Part shown: positions 1 to 9,491 of the stretch, one piece after another
Numbering within the stretch: position 1 is the first letter of the stretch
Layout of the letters: every line of letters begins with the position of its first letter
Source of the DNA: FEN-1219 sp963817615
GTDB taxonomy: Bacteria > Pseudomonadota > Gammaproteobacteria > Steroidobacterales > Rariloculaceae
DNA length: 64,000 bases
Assembly (NCBI GenBank): GCA_963817615.1
Contig: CAWFPH010000003.1
Span: 1,922,001-1,986,000 of the forward strand
Reading direction: 5' to 3'
Notes under the pieces: generated by a model
What the model saw: only the letters and a program-made list of their open reading frames with translations
The model's database searches: none
What the model was told of the DNA's origin: nothing
Program-made: the position numbers and the translations under genes

Positions 1-782
1 AGCAACGCGTCCGGCAGGTAGCCGAGCTCGCGATACTCGAGCACGCTGACCGCACCGTGGCGCTTGGACAGCTTCGCACCGTCCGGCCCCGCAATCATCG
101 GCAGATGCGCGTACTCCGGGGCGTGCAGTCCAAGCGCGGCGAAGATGTTGATCTGTCGCGGCGTGTTGTTGAGATGATCGTCGCCGCGAATCACGTGGGT
201 GATGCGCATGTCGGCGTCGTCGACGACCACGGCGAAATGGTAAGTCGGGGTGTCATCGGATCGCATGATCACCAGATCGTCGAGCTCGCTGTTCTCGAAA
301 ACCACGCGCCCGTAAACCAGGTCGTTCACGACCACTTGCCCATCGCTCGGATTGCGAAAACGGACGGCGGCCGGGCGACTCGGGATGTCCGTGCGCTCGC
401 GGCAGCGGCCGTCGTAGCGCGGTTTCTCGCCGCGGGCGGCCTGCTGCTCGCGCATCGCGGCCAGCTCCTCCGCGGTGCAGTAGCAACGGTAAGCTTGCCC
501 CGCGGCGATCATACCGGCCGCGACTTCCCGATAACGTTCGAACCGCCGGCTCTGGAGATAAGGAGTCTCGTCCGGCTTCAGGTCGAGCCAATCGAACGCG
601 CTCAAAATGCCGTCGATGGCTTCCTGCGTGGACCGCTCGCGGTCCGTGTCCTCGATGCGCAGGAGATATTGGCCGCCATGCCGGCGAGCATAGAGCCAGC
701 AGAACAGCGCCGTGCGAACGCCGCCGATATGCAGGTGGCCGGTGGGGCTTGGGGCGAAGCGGGTGCGGACGGGAGTGCTCAT
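1..782 (-). CDS. gltX: glutamyl-tRNA synthetase (N-terminal part, runs off window)
   Basis: Class I aminoacyl-tRNA synthetase that charges tRNA-Glu in the cytoplasm. The minus-strand frame starts at ATG 782 (MSTPVRTRFAPSPTGHLHIG) and stays open to the window edge, giving about 260 residues of a protein usually near 470. The HIGH-type motif (HLHIG, residues 16-20) and the KMSKS-type motif (KLSKR, about residue 240) are both present, as are a CYC cluster near residue 100 and the family block LLRIEDTDRER. The anticodon-binding half lies outside the window. Two tRNA genes, one of them tRNA-Glu, lie about 0.9 kb upstream. Identification is firm; only the 3' end is missing. Confidence 0.95.
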   Translation of the reverse strand, partial: MSTPVRTRFAPSPTGHLHIGGVRTALFCWLYARRHGGQYLLRIEDTDRERSTQEAIDGILSAFDWLDLKPDETPYLQSRRFERYREVAAGMIAAGQAYRCYCTAEELAAMREQQAARGEKPRYDGRCRERTDIPSRPAAVRFRNPSDGQVVVNDLVYGRVVFENSELDDLVIMRSDDTPTYHFAVVVDDADMRITHVIRGDDHLNNTPRQINIFAALGLHAPEYAHLPMIAGPDGAKLSKRHGAVSVLEYRELGYLPDAL

Positions 783-831
783 GGTCAACGCCGGCTCGAG
801 CGTACGGCGCTTCTGTCTTGGAATCCGAAGA

Positions 832-1548
832 TCATGTGCGTGACAAATACACGAGTCGAGACTGGACGGTCCGATACAACGCCGGAATGCCCCAAATCTT
901 GCCGAGAAAGCGCATCACTTGCCGGCCATGGGACTGGAAGAACTCTCGCTCGACGAATCGATAGCTGAAACCGAGTTTTTTCCACATGACTCGATAGCAG
1001 GAGTTAGGTACGTAGTTCAGCGCCTCAACGGCGAAGAATGCATTCCGATCGGCCGTCTCATCCGCCGAAAGGCCCTTTTGGTACTGGTTCCGGATGCCTA
1101 GCAGCGCCCATAGCTTGTACCACCAGCGATGCACGATGAAACCGCCGAATGGAACCAGAATATGTCCCTCGATGGGCCTGTAGCGCGCGGGGAAGAGATG
1201 CAGATGATGCCCACCAGATTTCGTGATCCTGTGCAGCTCTGAGAACACGCGCACTTGATCCTTGATGTGCTCACACACTTGGTCAGAGAGCACCACGTCG
1301 AACTGTGCATCTTCGAACGGAAGTTTCAAGTCGAGCAGCGTGCCTGTCGTAATGTAGTCTGCGCGGCGATGCCCGAGCAGGCTCGGACCATCCGTGACAT
1401 CGTATCCTTCGGCATTGACGTAGCCCGCTTCCCGCAGCAACTTGACGAAGTCGCCCGCGCCACAACCAAAGTCCAGGATTCGCGCCTCTTTAGAAACGAC
1501 GACTCCAAGGCGATCGAATATTCTCTCAAAGGTCCTGATGTCACGCAT
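832..1548 (-). CDS. class I SAM-dependent methyltransferase
   Basis: Intact 238-residue protein of the Methyltransf_11/23 type. The SAM-binding motif I (ILDFGCGAGDF) is near residue 25, motif II-like DVVLSDQVCEH near 85 and the post-I strand KSGGHHLHLFP near 110. The C-terminal half is rich in Trp/Tyr/Arg, as in methyltransferases of polysaccharide clusters. The substrate cannot be read from sequence; a sugar or lipid-linked glycan is inferred from the polysaccharide locus that follows. It lies between gltX and the tRNA pair on the same strand, with no obvious operon partner. Confidence 0.8.
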   Translation of the reverse strand: MRDIRTFERIFDRLGVVVSKEARILDFGCGAGDFVKLLREAGYVNAEGYDVTDGPSLLGHRRADYITTGTLLDLKLPFEDAQFDVVLSDQVCEHIKDQVRVFSELHRITKSGGHHLHLFPARYRPIEGHILVPFGGFIVHRWWYKLWALLGIRNQYQKGLSADETADRNAFFAVEALNYVPNSCYRVMWKKLGFSYRFVEREFFQSHGRQVMRFLGKIWGIPALYRTVQSRLVYLSRT

Positions 1549-1711
1549 GAGCCAACCTTCGACGTTACAGAGCCTGCAGCCCGTTCAATACCATTAGCAT
1601 TCCCGGTCGCCAGACAGGGCAGCATCGCCAACGGATATCACTCGGCTGACCCAATCTTTCCGTGTTTCGAGATCTGTGGAAGACCCGAGTCGCTGGCCAG
1701 ACGAACCAGAA

Positions 1712-1787
1712 TGGCGTCCCCAGGGGGATTCGAACCCCCGTTACCGCCGTGAAAGGGCGATGTCCTAGGCCTCTAGACGATGGGGAC
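1712..1787 (-). tRNA. tRNA-Glu (anticodon TTC)
   Basis: Reading the minus strand from 1787 gives a full cloverleaf: acceptor GTCCCCA paired with TGGGGAC, anticodon loop with TTC (CCCTTTCACGG), T-arm GGGGGTTCGAATCCCCC, discriminator G and an encoded CCA at 1714-1712. Total 76 nt. It lies 39 nt downstream of tRNA-Ala on the same strand, so the two are probably co-transcribed. Confidence 0.95.
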
Positions 1788-1826
1788 CAAGTCGGCGAGC
1801 CGGCACGACTGCCGGCTTCGGTAAAT

Positions 1827-1902
<76 letters not shown>

Positions 1903-1916
1903 GAAATGTCGGGGCG

Positions 1917-1945
1917 ACCGTATGCAAACTCGGTGCGGGTGTCAA
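1917..1945 (-). promoter_or_regulatory. sigma70 promoter for the tRNA-Ala/tRNA-Glu unit
   Basis: On the minus strand a perfect -35 box TTGACA (1945-1940) is followed by a 17-nt spacer and a -10-like TACGGT (1922-1917), ending 14 nt before the mature tRNA-Ala. The stretch after the -10 is GC-rich (CGCCCCGAC), like discriminators of stringently controlled stable-RNA promoters. Geometry and position support the call; activity is inferred. Confidence 0.6.
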
Positions 1946-1979
1946 GCAACGCGAACGCCGTGCCGTACGGCAAAAAAAA

Positions 1980-4022
1980 TCAGCCGCCCGCGACAGACGT
2001 CGACAGCGCCCGCTCCTCGTAGAGCGGGATGCGGATACTGAAGACGGACCCGACGCCCTCCACGGTCTGCACATTCAGCGAGCCGCCGCACCGTCTGACG
2101 ATCTCTCTGATCTGAAACGCTCCGATGCCGAGCCCCGTTCCGCCTTTGGTCGTGTCGAACGGCCGAAAAAGCCGCTCCTGAACGAAGTCGGCGGACATAC
2201 CCGAGCCGTTGTCGCTCACGGTGATCAATGCGCACTGATCTTCGCGCCGCAGCGCCACCTTCACGGCTCCGGCTGCGGTAGCCGCCTGTTGGGAATTGCG
2301 GACGAGATGGGCGAGACCGTGACTCAGCTGGTCCATCTCCGCAAAGATTCGTAGCGGCTCGGTCGGCAGCTCGACCGCCGGCGCAGGCGAATATCCGGCG
2401 CACAATCGCACGGCGTCGGCCACGACCGAGGCCGCCTCGCCCGACGTCGGCGCACTGGGGCGCGATCCCGAGCGAACGAGGGCCACGAGTCGGTTGATGC
2501 GCTCGACGGACCGCGAAATCGTGCGCATCGCGTCGGCAATGAATTCCGGATTGTTGCGGTGCCGCCCCTCGTTTTGAAGGATCAGGCTTTGCTGCGTGCT
2601 GATATTGCTCAAGTCGTGGACCAGAAACGCGGTCATCCGACCGAACTCTTCGAACTGCTTCGCTTCGGCCAAACGCTGCGTCAAATAATGCTGGCTCAGA
2701 TGACCGGCGACCTCGCGGCCGCCGGTTCTGAGGATATCGATGTCTTCGAACGTCAGTCGCTCCAGTCCGGCCGGTCTCTCCAAAATGACGAAGCCGAAAA
2801 GCTTGTCGTGCACGAGGAGCGGGACTACCAGCAGCTCCTTGTCCGTCCGCGACAAGACGTCGTCGAGGAAGCTCGGCGCTTGGCTCGCGGGCCGAACCTT
2901 GTATTCGACGCTATCGACGATCCAGGCCGACTCGGCCATGAACGCGAGCAAGTCGTCCGGCGGGTACTCCTGCAAAGGCGCATAGCTGGCCGTATTCCAT
3001 GAAGCAGCAGCCACGTAGCTTTCCGATCCGGGCTCGAACACGAAGAGAGCACCCGCGCGGCTCGCGACGATATCCGCAAGCGCCTTGATCGCCCGCTTCG
3101 GCAGATCTTCGCTGGACGATGCCAGCGTGTTGGTAAGCCGCAGCCACTCGCTGCGGTAGTCGTACCTGAAACGATAGAAATGCTTCGTCAGCAGTACGCG
3201 AACCCAGGTGGCATGCTCTCGGCTGTAGAGCAGCACGGCCGGCAACAACAGCAGGATGGCGAGCGCGGCGAACAGGCCACGAGGACCCGCACTCGCCCCG
3301 GACGTCAACCGATAGATCAAGAACGCAGGCAGCAACACCGCGACCAGCGCGACGGCGCCTACCACAGCCGTCGTCAGGGCGTCGCGCGACACGAACGCGC
3401 GCATTTCCAGATCGTTCACCCTTACGACCAACATGCCGAGCAGCGGTGCCAAACTCAGCGCCGCCCCCCCGCGAGCGATCAACAACGCATCCCTGACGGC
3501 GGCGCTCGTGCCCGGCACGGCCGCTAGAATGGCCGTGGTCCCCAGCAGGACGAAGGCGCATCCGGCGAAGCGATACCAGGCGGCCTGCCGAAGCGCGGTC
3601 ACGTCGACCGAAAGCTCCAGCACGATCCAAAGTCCCATTGTGGAAATCGCAAACGCGGCAGCCCGCAACGGCACATCTCCGCCCGATCGAGACAGTATGG
3701 CGATCGCCGCGGCGGCGACGACTCCGACCCCGATCGAACGAACCGCTATCGTCGATGCGCGAGAGCTGGTGGCGACTACGAGAACGCCGAACAACGACGC
3801 CCAGCCGATCATCTGCAACGGCTCGAACCACGGGTACTCGTATAGCCCGTAGGCGCGCAGCGAGACATGCGCCAGGTTGACGCTCCACAGGCAGAAGGCT
3901 GCGACGCCGAGCGCAAACAGACCCGCTCGCGACCGGACGGAATTGGCACCCGCCACGAGCACGAACAGAGCGGCGAACTCGAGCGCGGCCAAGGCATGCA
4001 ACGAGCCCAGCCAAGTCGCCAC
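1980..4022 (-). CDS. prsK: XrtA/PEP-CTERM-type sensor histidine kinase PrsK
   Basis: Membrane sensor kinase of 680 residues, intact. The N-terminal third (about 1-290) is a run of hydrophobic helices, then a GAF-like domain (about 320-450). The kinase core follows: phospho-acceptor H-box VHDLSN (His about 469), N-box HLVRNSQQA (Asn about 576), G1 DNGSGMS (about 605) and GGTGLGIG (about 628). This order and length match PrsK, the kinase paired with PrsR that controls exosortase-A polysaccharide loci. The partner regulator normally sits next to it but is missing: only the tRNA genes and gltX follow. Family assignment is by motif and architecture; the stimulus is unknown. Confidence 0.85.
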   Translation of the reverse strand: MATWLGSLHALAALEFAALFVLVAGANSVRSRAGLFALGVAAFCLWSVNLAHVSLRAYGLYEYPWFEPLQMIGWASLFGVLVVATSSRASTIAVRSIGVGVVAAAAIAILSRSGGDVPLRAAAFAISTMGLWIVLELSVDVTALRQAAWYRFAGCAFVLLGTTAILAAVPGTSAAVRDALLIARGGAALSLAPLLGMLVVRVNDLEMRAFVSRDALTTAVVGAVALVAVLLPAFLIYRLTSGASAGPRGLFAALAILLLLPAVLLYSREHATWVRVLLTKHFYRFRYDYRSEWLRLTNTLASSSEDLPKRAIKALADIVASRAGALFVFEPGSESYVAAASWNTASYAPLQEYPPDDLLAFMAESAWIVDSVEYKVRPASQAPSFLDDVLSRTDKELLVVPLLVHDKLFGFVILERPAGLERLTFEDIDILRTGGREVAGHLSQHYLTQRLAEAKQFEEFGRMTAFLVHDLSNISTQQSLILQNEGRHRNNPEFIADAMRTISRSVERINRLVALVRSGSRPSAPTSGEAASVVADAVRLCAGYSPAPAVELPTEPLRIFAEMDQLSHGLAHLVRNSQQAATAAGAVKVALRREDQCALITVSDNGSGMSADFVQERLFRPFDTTKGGTGLGIGAFQIREIVRRCGGSLNVQTVEGVGSVFSIRIPLYEERALSTSVAGG

Positions 4023-4097
4023 GCGCTACCTCCCCCGTCAACTTACACAACCGCCACCCGCCCCGGTCGGAGCACGGCGCGCGGCGGCTAACGGTAT

Positions 4098-5432
4098 TCA
4101 GCCTCCGTGGCGGCCCGCTTGCAAGCGCGCATCTCCGGCGAGCTTTGTGGCCGGCGGCGAATCGGAGCGGCTTTGCTCGAGCGAAAGACCCGCCTGACCT
4201 TCACGTTGCGACAGGCGCGTGACGACGACGCCGGCAGGCTGTGGCGCGACGTCGACCTTGCGCGTGCGACGCTCGCCACGCCTGCGCTCGCTGCCGCTGC
4301 GGCGGTCCGAGACGCCGGCTGGCAAGGGTCGTTGCTGCTTACGCTGCTCCATGTTGGTTCGGCGGTCTGCGACGGCACGCCGGCGACAGATGGACCAGCG
4401 CAGAAAGCGCATCACTGTCCACGAACGGAGAATGACCGACAGGTACAGCATAGCGGCGCTGACGAAGAGAACGAGCATCGCCCAATTCGGCATCGCAAAC
4501 ACTTCGCCGGCGATACCGATCGCGGCCGCCGCAACCGCCATGCCGGTCAGGATCATCACGGTTTCGCCAACCGTGAAGCCCGCCATCATGAGCACGTGGT
4601 GGAGATGCTCCTTGTCGGCTCTGAACGGCGATCGACCGCGGGCGAGGCGGCGGATCATCATCGTGACCGTATCGCAGATCGGAACGGCAAGGAGCCAAAG
4701 AGCGGTGATCGGCGACATTACGGCTTCGGGGCCGGTCGAAAGATCGATCGCCAACCACACGTAGGTGAAGCCGAGGAACATCGTGCCGGCGTCCCCGAGA
4801 AATACGCTTGCCTTCTTGCGCCCGAACACGCGCGCGTTGAAAACCAAGAATCCCACCAGGCACGACATGAGCAACAGGAGCTGCCCGACGTGAACGTCCT
4901 GACCCGCGCGCTGCGCTAAAATGGCGAGCGCGCCGAATGCGACCAGCAGTTGAAAGCCCGCGAGCCCATCGAGGCCATCGGACAGATTGACTGCATTGAT
5001 GACGCCGATCGCCGCGACCAAAGTGAACGGAATCGCGAGGAACCCGAGCTCGACGGGACCGAACTCCGGCACCAAACTGCCGATGGTTTGCACGGATACG
5101 CCGCCGGCCACGCACATCAAGAGGATCGCGGAGACTTGGAAGGCGATCTTCGCGATAGGCCGCAGCTCGAAGAAATCGTCGAGCAGACCGCCGAGCACGA
5201 TCACCGCGCTCGCGACCGCGAAAACTGCGACGGGCTGAAGCTCCGGAACGAGCAGGAACGCGCCGATGAGGTACGCCGCGAAGATTCCCAATCCGCCGAC
5301 GAGCGGGACGTCGCCCAGATGAGCCTTGCGCGAGTTAGGCTGATCGACCAGACCGATCTTTTGCGCGAGCGGCGAAAGTGCGCCGATCAGCGCCGCGGTG
5401 ACCACGGCGACAATGAAAACAGCAACCCTCAT
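4098..5432 (-). CDS. WecA-like undecaprenyl-phosphate sugar-1-phosphate transferase
   Basis: Polytopic inner-membrane enzyme of the MraY/WecA family, 444 residues. It transfers a HexNAc-1-phosphate (typically GlcNAc) to undecaprenyl phosphate, the first step of a lipid-linked glycan. Conserved motifs: GGLLDDFFE (about 80-90), NLSDGLDG (about 150), FLGDAGTM (about 215) and HLHH (about 280). About ten hydrophobic segments are visible. After the last helix there is an unusual basic tail of roughly 90 residues (RRSGSERRRGERRTRK and beyond), much longer than usual for WecA. The start is ATG 5432. Its place between prsK and the EPS genes suggests it initiates the repeat unit; sugar specificity is not readable. 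Confidence 0.88.
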   Translation of the reverse strand: MRVAVFIVAVVTAALIGALSPLAQKIGLVDQPNSRKAHLGDVPLVGGLGIFAAYLIGAFLLVPELQPVAVFAVASAVIVLGGLLDDFFELRPIAKIAFQVSAILLMCVAGGVSVQTIGSLVPEFGPVELGFLAIPFTLVAAIGVINAVNLSDGLDGLAGFQLLVAFGALAILAQRAGQDVHVGQLLLLMSCLVGFLVFNARVFGRKKASVFLGDAGTMFLGFTYVWLAIDLSTGPEAVMSPITALWLLAVPICDTVTMMIRRLARGRSPFRADKEHLHHVLMMAGFTVGETVMILTGMAVAAAAIGIAGEVFAMPNWAMLVLFVSAAMLYLSVILRSWTVMRFLRWSICRRRAVADRRTNMEQRKQQRPLPAGVSDRRSGSERRRGERRTRKVDVAPQPAGVVVTRLSQREGQAGLSLEQSRSDSPPATKLAGDARLQAGRHGG

Positions 5433-6003
5433 TCAAACGCTCGAACAAAGGGGGACATCGAAGATACTAGCCATTCCATGTGAATCTTCTTTTTCAGTCC
5501 GCGAAAACGCTCGACGTAAAGGCGGTATCCGCCGTTATGTTCAATGCATTCGCGCGACTCCCAAAGACCCTTTCGAGCAGCCGCGCCACGGATCGCATCG
5601 ACGTCGAGGAATAGCCTAACCTTTCTCTCTTCGGAATCAAGTTGACGTGACCAGATTTCAGGCTGGGGCCGGACACAATTGCCCGTCCAGCCCTGGAGCA
5701 TAATGGCTTCCAAGCGAGCGACGAGACAGCGCTCTGGAACGGCTCTAGAATCAAAGGGTTGTATCAGACGCACCTCGAAAGTGCAAACGCTGGTACTTAC
5801 GCAGGCGTCACGATAACAGGAGCGCCGAGACGTATTCTGTGTTGTCCGTAGCGCGTGACGCGGTAGGCTTCAGCGACGAAGCGCATTCGTGCTGAGATGC
5901 GCCGCCCGGTGCGCGCCGCGACCTGCGGGCAGAGGCGCAGCGCTTCGCGCAACGACACCGGAACGGCGGCAAAGTTCGATCGGCCTTCATATCGCCAAAC
6001 TGA
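5433..6003. other. degenerate stretch without a recognisable gene
   Basis: Between wecA and the broken methyltransferase there are only short overlapping open frames. The most protein-like is on the minus strand at 5429-5773, with a segment around WESRECIEHNGGYRLYV that looks like once-coding sequence, but I cannot name a family. It overlaps the wecA start by four bases. Most likely pseudogene remains. Confidence 0.35.
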
Positions 6004-6671
6004 TTTTCAAAGAGAACAACGTGGACACGACGCAAGCTCGCAGCACCCTTACGGAAGATATTAGCCCGCAGACGGAAGTCCCGGGTCGATTTCATCCTAT
6101 CCAAGGTCGCGACGAAGGACGAGATGAGGATCATCGACATCGGCTGCGGCATCGATGGGCGATCGTTCGAGGACTACGTTTCACCGAAGTGGCGCATCAC
6201 GGGCATCGATATCCACGCTGAGGAACGCGTGACTCATACGCATCCAAATTTCGTGTATCTGCGCCAGGATGCGCAGAACCTTAGCCAGTTCAGAGACGGC
6301 GAGTTCGATCTATCGCTCTCCATCGGGATGATGGAGCACATCACAGATCCTCCGACGTTCCGCAGGATCTGCGCGGAAATACAACGCGTGGCGAAACAGT
6401 ACGTAGTTGTCGTTCCCTATCGCTACTGCTGGATCGAACCTCATTTCGGAGTGCCGTTCTTTCCGCTGTTTCCGGAGCGGCTCCAGATAGCTTTGGTGAA
6501 ATCGCTCAACCTCAGTGGACTACGTCACGTACTCGACGAGGAGCCCGACCATATAAGGAAGAATTATCAGTGGTTCACAAATGCGCAATACCGCGAGATT
6601 TTCCTGGATCTACAATCTACCTGCTGCCAACGCTCGAGACCATTGCGATCGTAAAGCGAACCGCGACATAG
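6004..6671 (+). pseudogene. SAM-dependent methyltransferase, frameshifted and lacking a clear start
   Basis: The core is an open frame with ATG 6124 just before motif I (MRIIDIGCGIDGRSFED). Family-like sequence continues upstream in the same frame (RVDFILSKVATKDE) back to a stop at 6001 with no ATG/GTG, so the real start codon is lost or was displaced by an indel. The centre holds SLSIGMMEHITDP and VVVVPYRYCW. Near 6600 the frame must shift: the original frame ends at 6654 in unrelated residues, while the alternative reads PGSTIYLLPTLETIAIVKR and stops at 6671, a typical end for this family. At least one 1-nt indel plus a lost start. Confidence 0.6.
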
Positions 6672-6859
6672 CCGGTTAGCTCGTTCAGAATGCCGAAGAG
6701 CCTTCTAGAATTATTGAACTGAAAGCGTAGGACTCTGCGGTCTGACCACGACGTCCTTTCGCATCAAAACAATCCCATCGCGATCGTTAAGGTTAACGGT
6801 TCGCGTCAATTGACCATTGTTAACGCGTCGGGTCTTGACGTCCAGCAATACGTCTAAAG

Positions 6860-8005
6860 TCATCCTCGAGCTGAACGGACTTCGCGCCCGTTGCCTTTCG
6901 GATTGACTAGTACGATCCCGTTCTCGAAGTCTCGCCTGTAAACGCCGTTCTGCCAAGGATTAGAGCGCCGGCGCACTCGTTGCCGCCCCGAGAATCGCGT
7001 CGTATTCGTCGAAATATGGTGCGTCGTTGTAGGCGTCGGAAGCGTTGAACGCATAATAACGCATCATCTAGCAAACACGAAGCAAATCCGTATCGAAACG
7101 CCTGGTAGTCAGTCGGGCTGCCGATCTGATGAAAATACCGAGCTTCGGTCGGCGTATGCCGCCATGATCTTCCGGTACGCCCTCATCATCTCCGACCAGC
7201 CACCCCACGTCTCGAATGACCAACTCGACCGATTAGGGCTTCCATGAAGCCGCCGTTTAGCTGTTGATCAATTCCGGGAAAACTGCGGCCTCATCGCTTC
7301 CCCAATCAGCCGTATTCCCGAGTTCGTACTTATTTGGGAGCAGTTGGTGCATCAGTTCGAAATGGCGGCGAAGCCCTGCCTTAACCATGTGGCCACCTTA
7401 GGATCGGACTTCGAATCGACAATACCATCGGCGTCGTAATCACCGTCAACTCTGGACGCCAGAAGACGTTATCGAGATAGAAGCCGTCCAAAGATGGACT
7501 GCGTTGAAAAAGCGTGCTGGACGACCCAGTGTCGCGTACCAATCAACCCAACGATTACCCTGGCTGTTTGGGCCGCGCTAACAACGTATTGTTGAGCAAT
7601 ACCGCACCAGGCCACAGGAGGTAAGTTGACAGCAGACCCTGACGTCCCAGACGCGTATAGATACCATCGGTTCGGAATCGAGCGCGGTATAAAGATCGGC
7701 CAAAACTGGAGTTCTCGCCGCAGAGATTTCGTTATTGTTGATGTACGCGAAGACCTTAGTACGCGGATTTATCGCCTTTATGTTTCGTTACGACCTGTTC
7801 GATCGTCGTCCCACGACCGACCTCCCAACCGGCCAGAAGTTAATGAGTGCGATATCTCCGCGGGCGAGTTGACGTTGGATCGCCGGATCTTCGTAGTTTT
7901 GTTGGGTAACCAGTTCACTGCCAGCCGAGGGTACGGCGGATCCTCTGCTCCTAAAGCTCGTGCCGCGAAGGCAAGTCCCATCAAGACTACGAACAGCTTA
8001 TTCAT
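6860..8005 (-). pseudogene. secreted putative glycoside hydrolase (GHL15-like), heavily frameshifted
   Basis: Starting at ATG 8005 a signal peptide is readable (MNKLFVVLMGLAFAARALGA), then YPRLAVNWL. The reading frame then breaks repeatedly. Reading the three minus-strand frames together recovers a coherent order: YEDPAIQRQLARGDIALINF, DGFYLDNVFWRPE near 7470, a DGDYDADGIVDS segment near 7440, FETWGGWSEMMRAYRKIM near 7190, YNDAPYFDEYDAILGAATS near 7030, and NGVYRRDFENGIVLVNP near 6920, ending at 6860. The recovered length, about 380 residues, fits one full-size enzyme. The motif set resembles the hypothetical glycosyl hydrolase family 15 group, which hydrolyses or trims polysaccharide outside the cytoplasm. 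Family name is moderate confidence; loss of function is clear as sequenced. Confidence 0.55.
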
Positions 8006-8363
8006 TGAAGCCCTCCTGGCTCTGCAACCTATGAGACAGCATGTTCGTGCGTCAAGGCAAACAGTCGCTGATGGCAGACATTGAACCGCGATTGACGGTG
8101 AGCCTTGTGACGGGTTTCTCAATTTGGCGCCTGACAGCCGCGAACCCGTCATCACGTTCGGATCCATCGATCCGATTTCACGGAACGCCCCCTACTCGGC
8201 GGAACATGCGTCCGGAGACCTCTCACCATTTTTCCGATCGGCGTCGATCGCGTTCACGCCCTATCAGCGTTGAGTCGAACCGGACAGGAGCTGTGGTCAA
8301 TTTTGCAGACGGCGTCATTACGCCTCAGGACATTCAGTGTCCGGAAACGCAGGTTGAGACCGC

Positions 8364-8585
8364 CTACTTCTTCTTCCAAACGTAAAACGTCGCTTCGCTG
8401 ATCCCCATCGTCCGACAAACGTCACCCACCGGTGTGCCGCTCTCGGCCTGCTTCAGGGCGTACAAAATCTTCTCTTCCGAGTACCTCGATCGCTTCATTG
8501 CTCTAGCTCCTTGATGCGCTGCCAAGGGCCGAAGCGAGCAATCTACTCCAGGTCTAAACGACTACGAAAAATCGGGACCACGTCA
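8364..8585 (-). mobile_element. left-end remnant of an IS407-like IS3-family element (truncated OrfA)
   Basis: A minus-strand frame from ATG 8498 encodes 44 residues typical of IS3/IS407 OrfA: the helix-turn-helix segment SEEKILYALKQAESGTPV followed by CRTMGISEATFYVWKKK, stopping at 8364. Upstream, 8585-8556 reads TGACGTGGTCCCGATTTTTC, which has the TG start and A/T-rich form expected of the terminal inverted repeat. The rest of OrfA and OrfB are missing here. OrfB-like pieces of the same group lie at 9848-10140 and 10985-11309. Confidence 0.65.
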
Positions 8586-8630
8586 GAATTTTGCCATCAA
8601 GTGCTGTCGCGGGGAGAGATTGCCGGGGTT

Positions 8631-9491
8631 CTACCCCGTTTCCACGGACGGTTGAGTTAAGGCTGAAAACTTCCGATCTTGCCGGGCCACTCTACGACGC
8701 ATTCGCGGGTTGTGGAACCGCTCGAGGTAATCAAACAGGTCCGCGCGCGCCTCATCGCGCGTCCGGTACTGACGATGGTGCACACGTTCCCGCTTGAGCA
8801 TTCCGAAAAAGCCCTCGCAAGCCGCATTGTCGGCGCAGTGGCCGACCGCGCTCATGCTGCAGACCAACGCGTTGCCACCCAGGAACTTCTGGTAGGTGCC
8901 GCTGATGAACTGACCGCCGCGATCCGAGTGCAGGATGACCTCCGAGCTGCCCGCCCGTTGCCACACAGCCATCTGCACCGCGCGCACGACCATGTGTCGA
9001 TCCTGCCGGTGATGCATCGACCAGCCCGCCACGAGCTTGCTGAACAGATCGAGCACGATGCACAGATACAGCTTGCCTTCGAGCGTCAGGATCTCCGTGA
9101 TGTCGGTGACCCACTTGGTCTCCGGTTCGTTGGCACTGAAGTCTCGTTCGAGCAGGTTCTTGACCCCGACAGGTCGAACCCCTGCCTTGCCGCCGAAGCG
9201 GCGCTTGCGCCGCCGCGGCCAGCCCTGCAGGCCGGCACCCGCCATCAGGCGGGCCACCCGGTTGAGGCTGACGCGCTCGCCCTCGTCGGCGAGGTCCTCG
9301 TGCATGCGGGGTGCGCCGATCACTCCGAGGCTGTCTTCATGGATCTCTCGGATGCGCTCCAGCAAGCGCGCATTGGCTTGCGCGCGCGGCCCAGGCGTGC
9401 GGCACGCCCACGCATAGAAGCCGCTCGTCGAGACTTCCAAGCAGCGGCACATCATCCCCACGGGATACTCGCTGCGGCAGTGTTCAATCAC
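8631..9491 (-). CDS. IS3-family transposase OrfB (DDE integrase)
   Basis: Catalytic subunit of the IS3 transposase, 286 residues counted from 9491. The HTH_21-type region (RIREIHEDSLGVIGAPRMHEDL) is at about 45-66, followed by an rve integrase core with the DDE triad: WVTDITEI (first D), VILHSDRGGQF (second D) and EGFFGMLKRER (E). The OrfB frame opens upstream of 9491 inside orfA (REAVTERYAV), so it is normally made as an OrfAB fusion by -1 frameshifting. The stop codon at 8631 lies within the left inverted repeat. This frame is undamaged. Confidence 0.9.
   Translation of the reverse strand: MIEHCRSEYPVGMMCRCLEVSTSGFYAWACRTPGPRAQANARLLERIREIHEDSLGVIGAPRMHEDLADEGERVSLNRVARLMAGAGLQGWPRRRKRRFGGKAGVRPVGVKNLLERDFSANEPETKWVTDITEILTLEGKLYLCIVLDLFSKLVAGWSMHHRQDRHMVVRAVQMAVWQRAGSSEVILHSDRGGQFISGTYQKFLGGNALVCSMSAVGHCADNAACEGFFGMLKRERVHHRQYRTRDEARADLFDYLERFHNPRMRRRVARQDRKFSALTQPSVETG

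Noticed and set aside
57..968. 303-residue plus-strand frame over gltX
   Set aside because: Antisense of gltX, whose minus-strand frame shows the class I synthetase motifs.
1955..1982. palindrome TGCCGTACGGCA followed by eight A
   Set aside because: Considered as an intrinsic terminator of prsK, but in the minus-strand direction the T-run comes before the hairpin, which is the wrong order.
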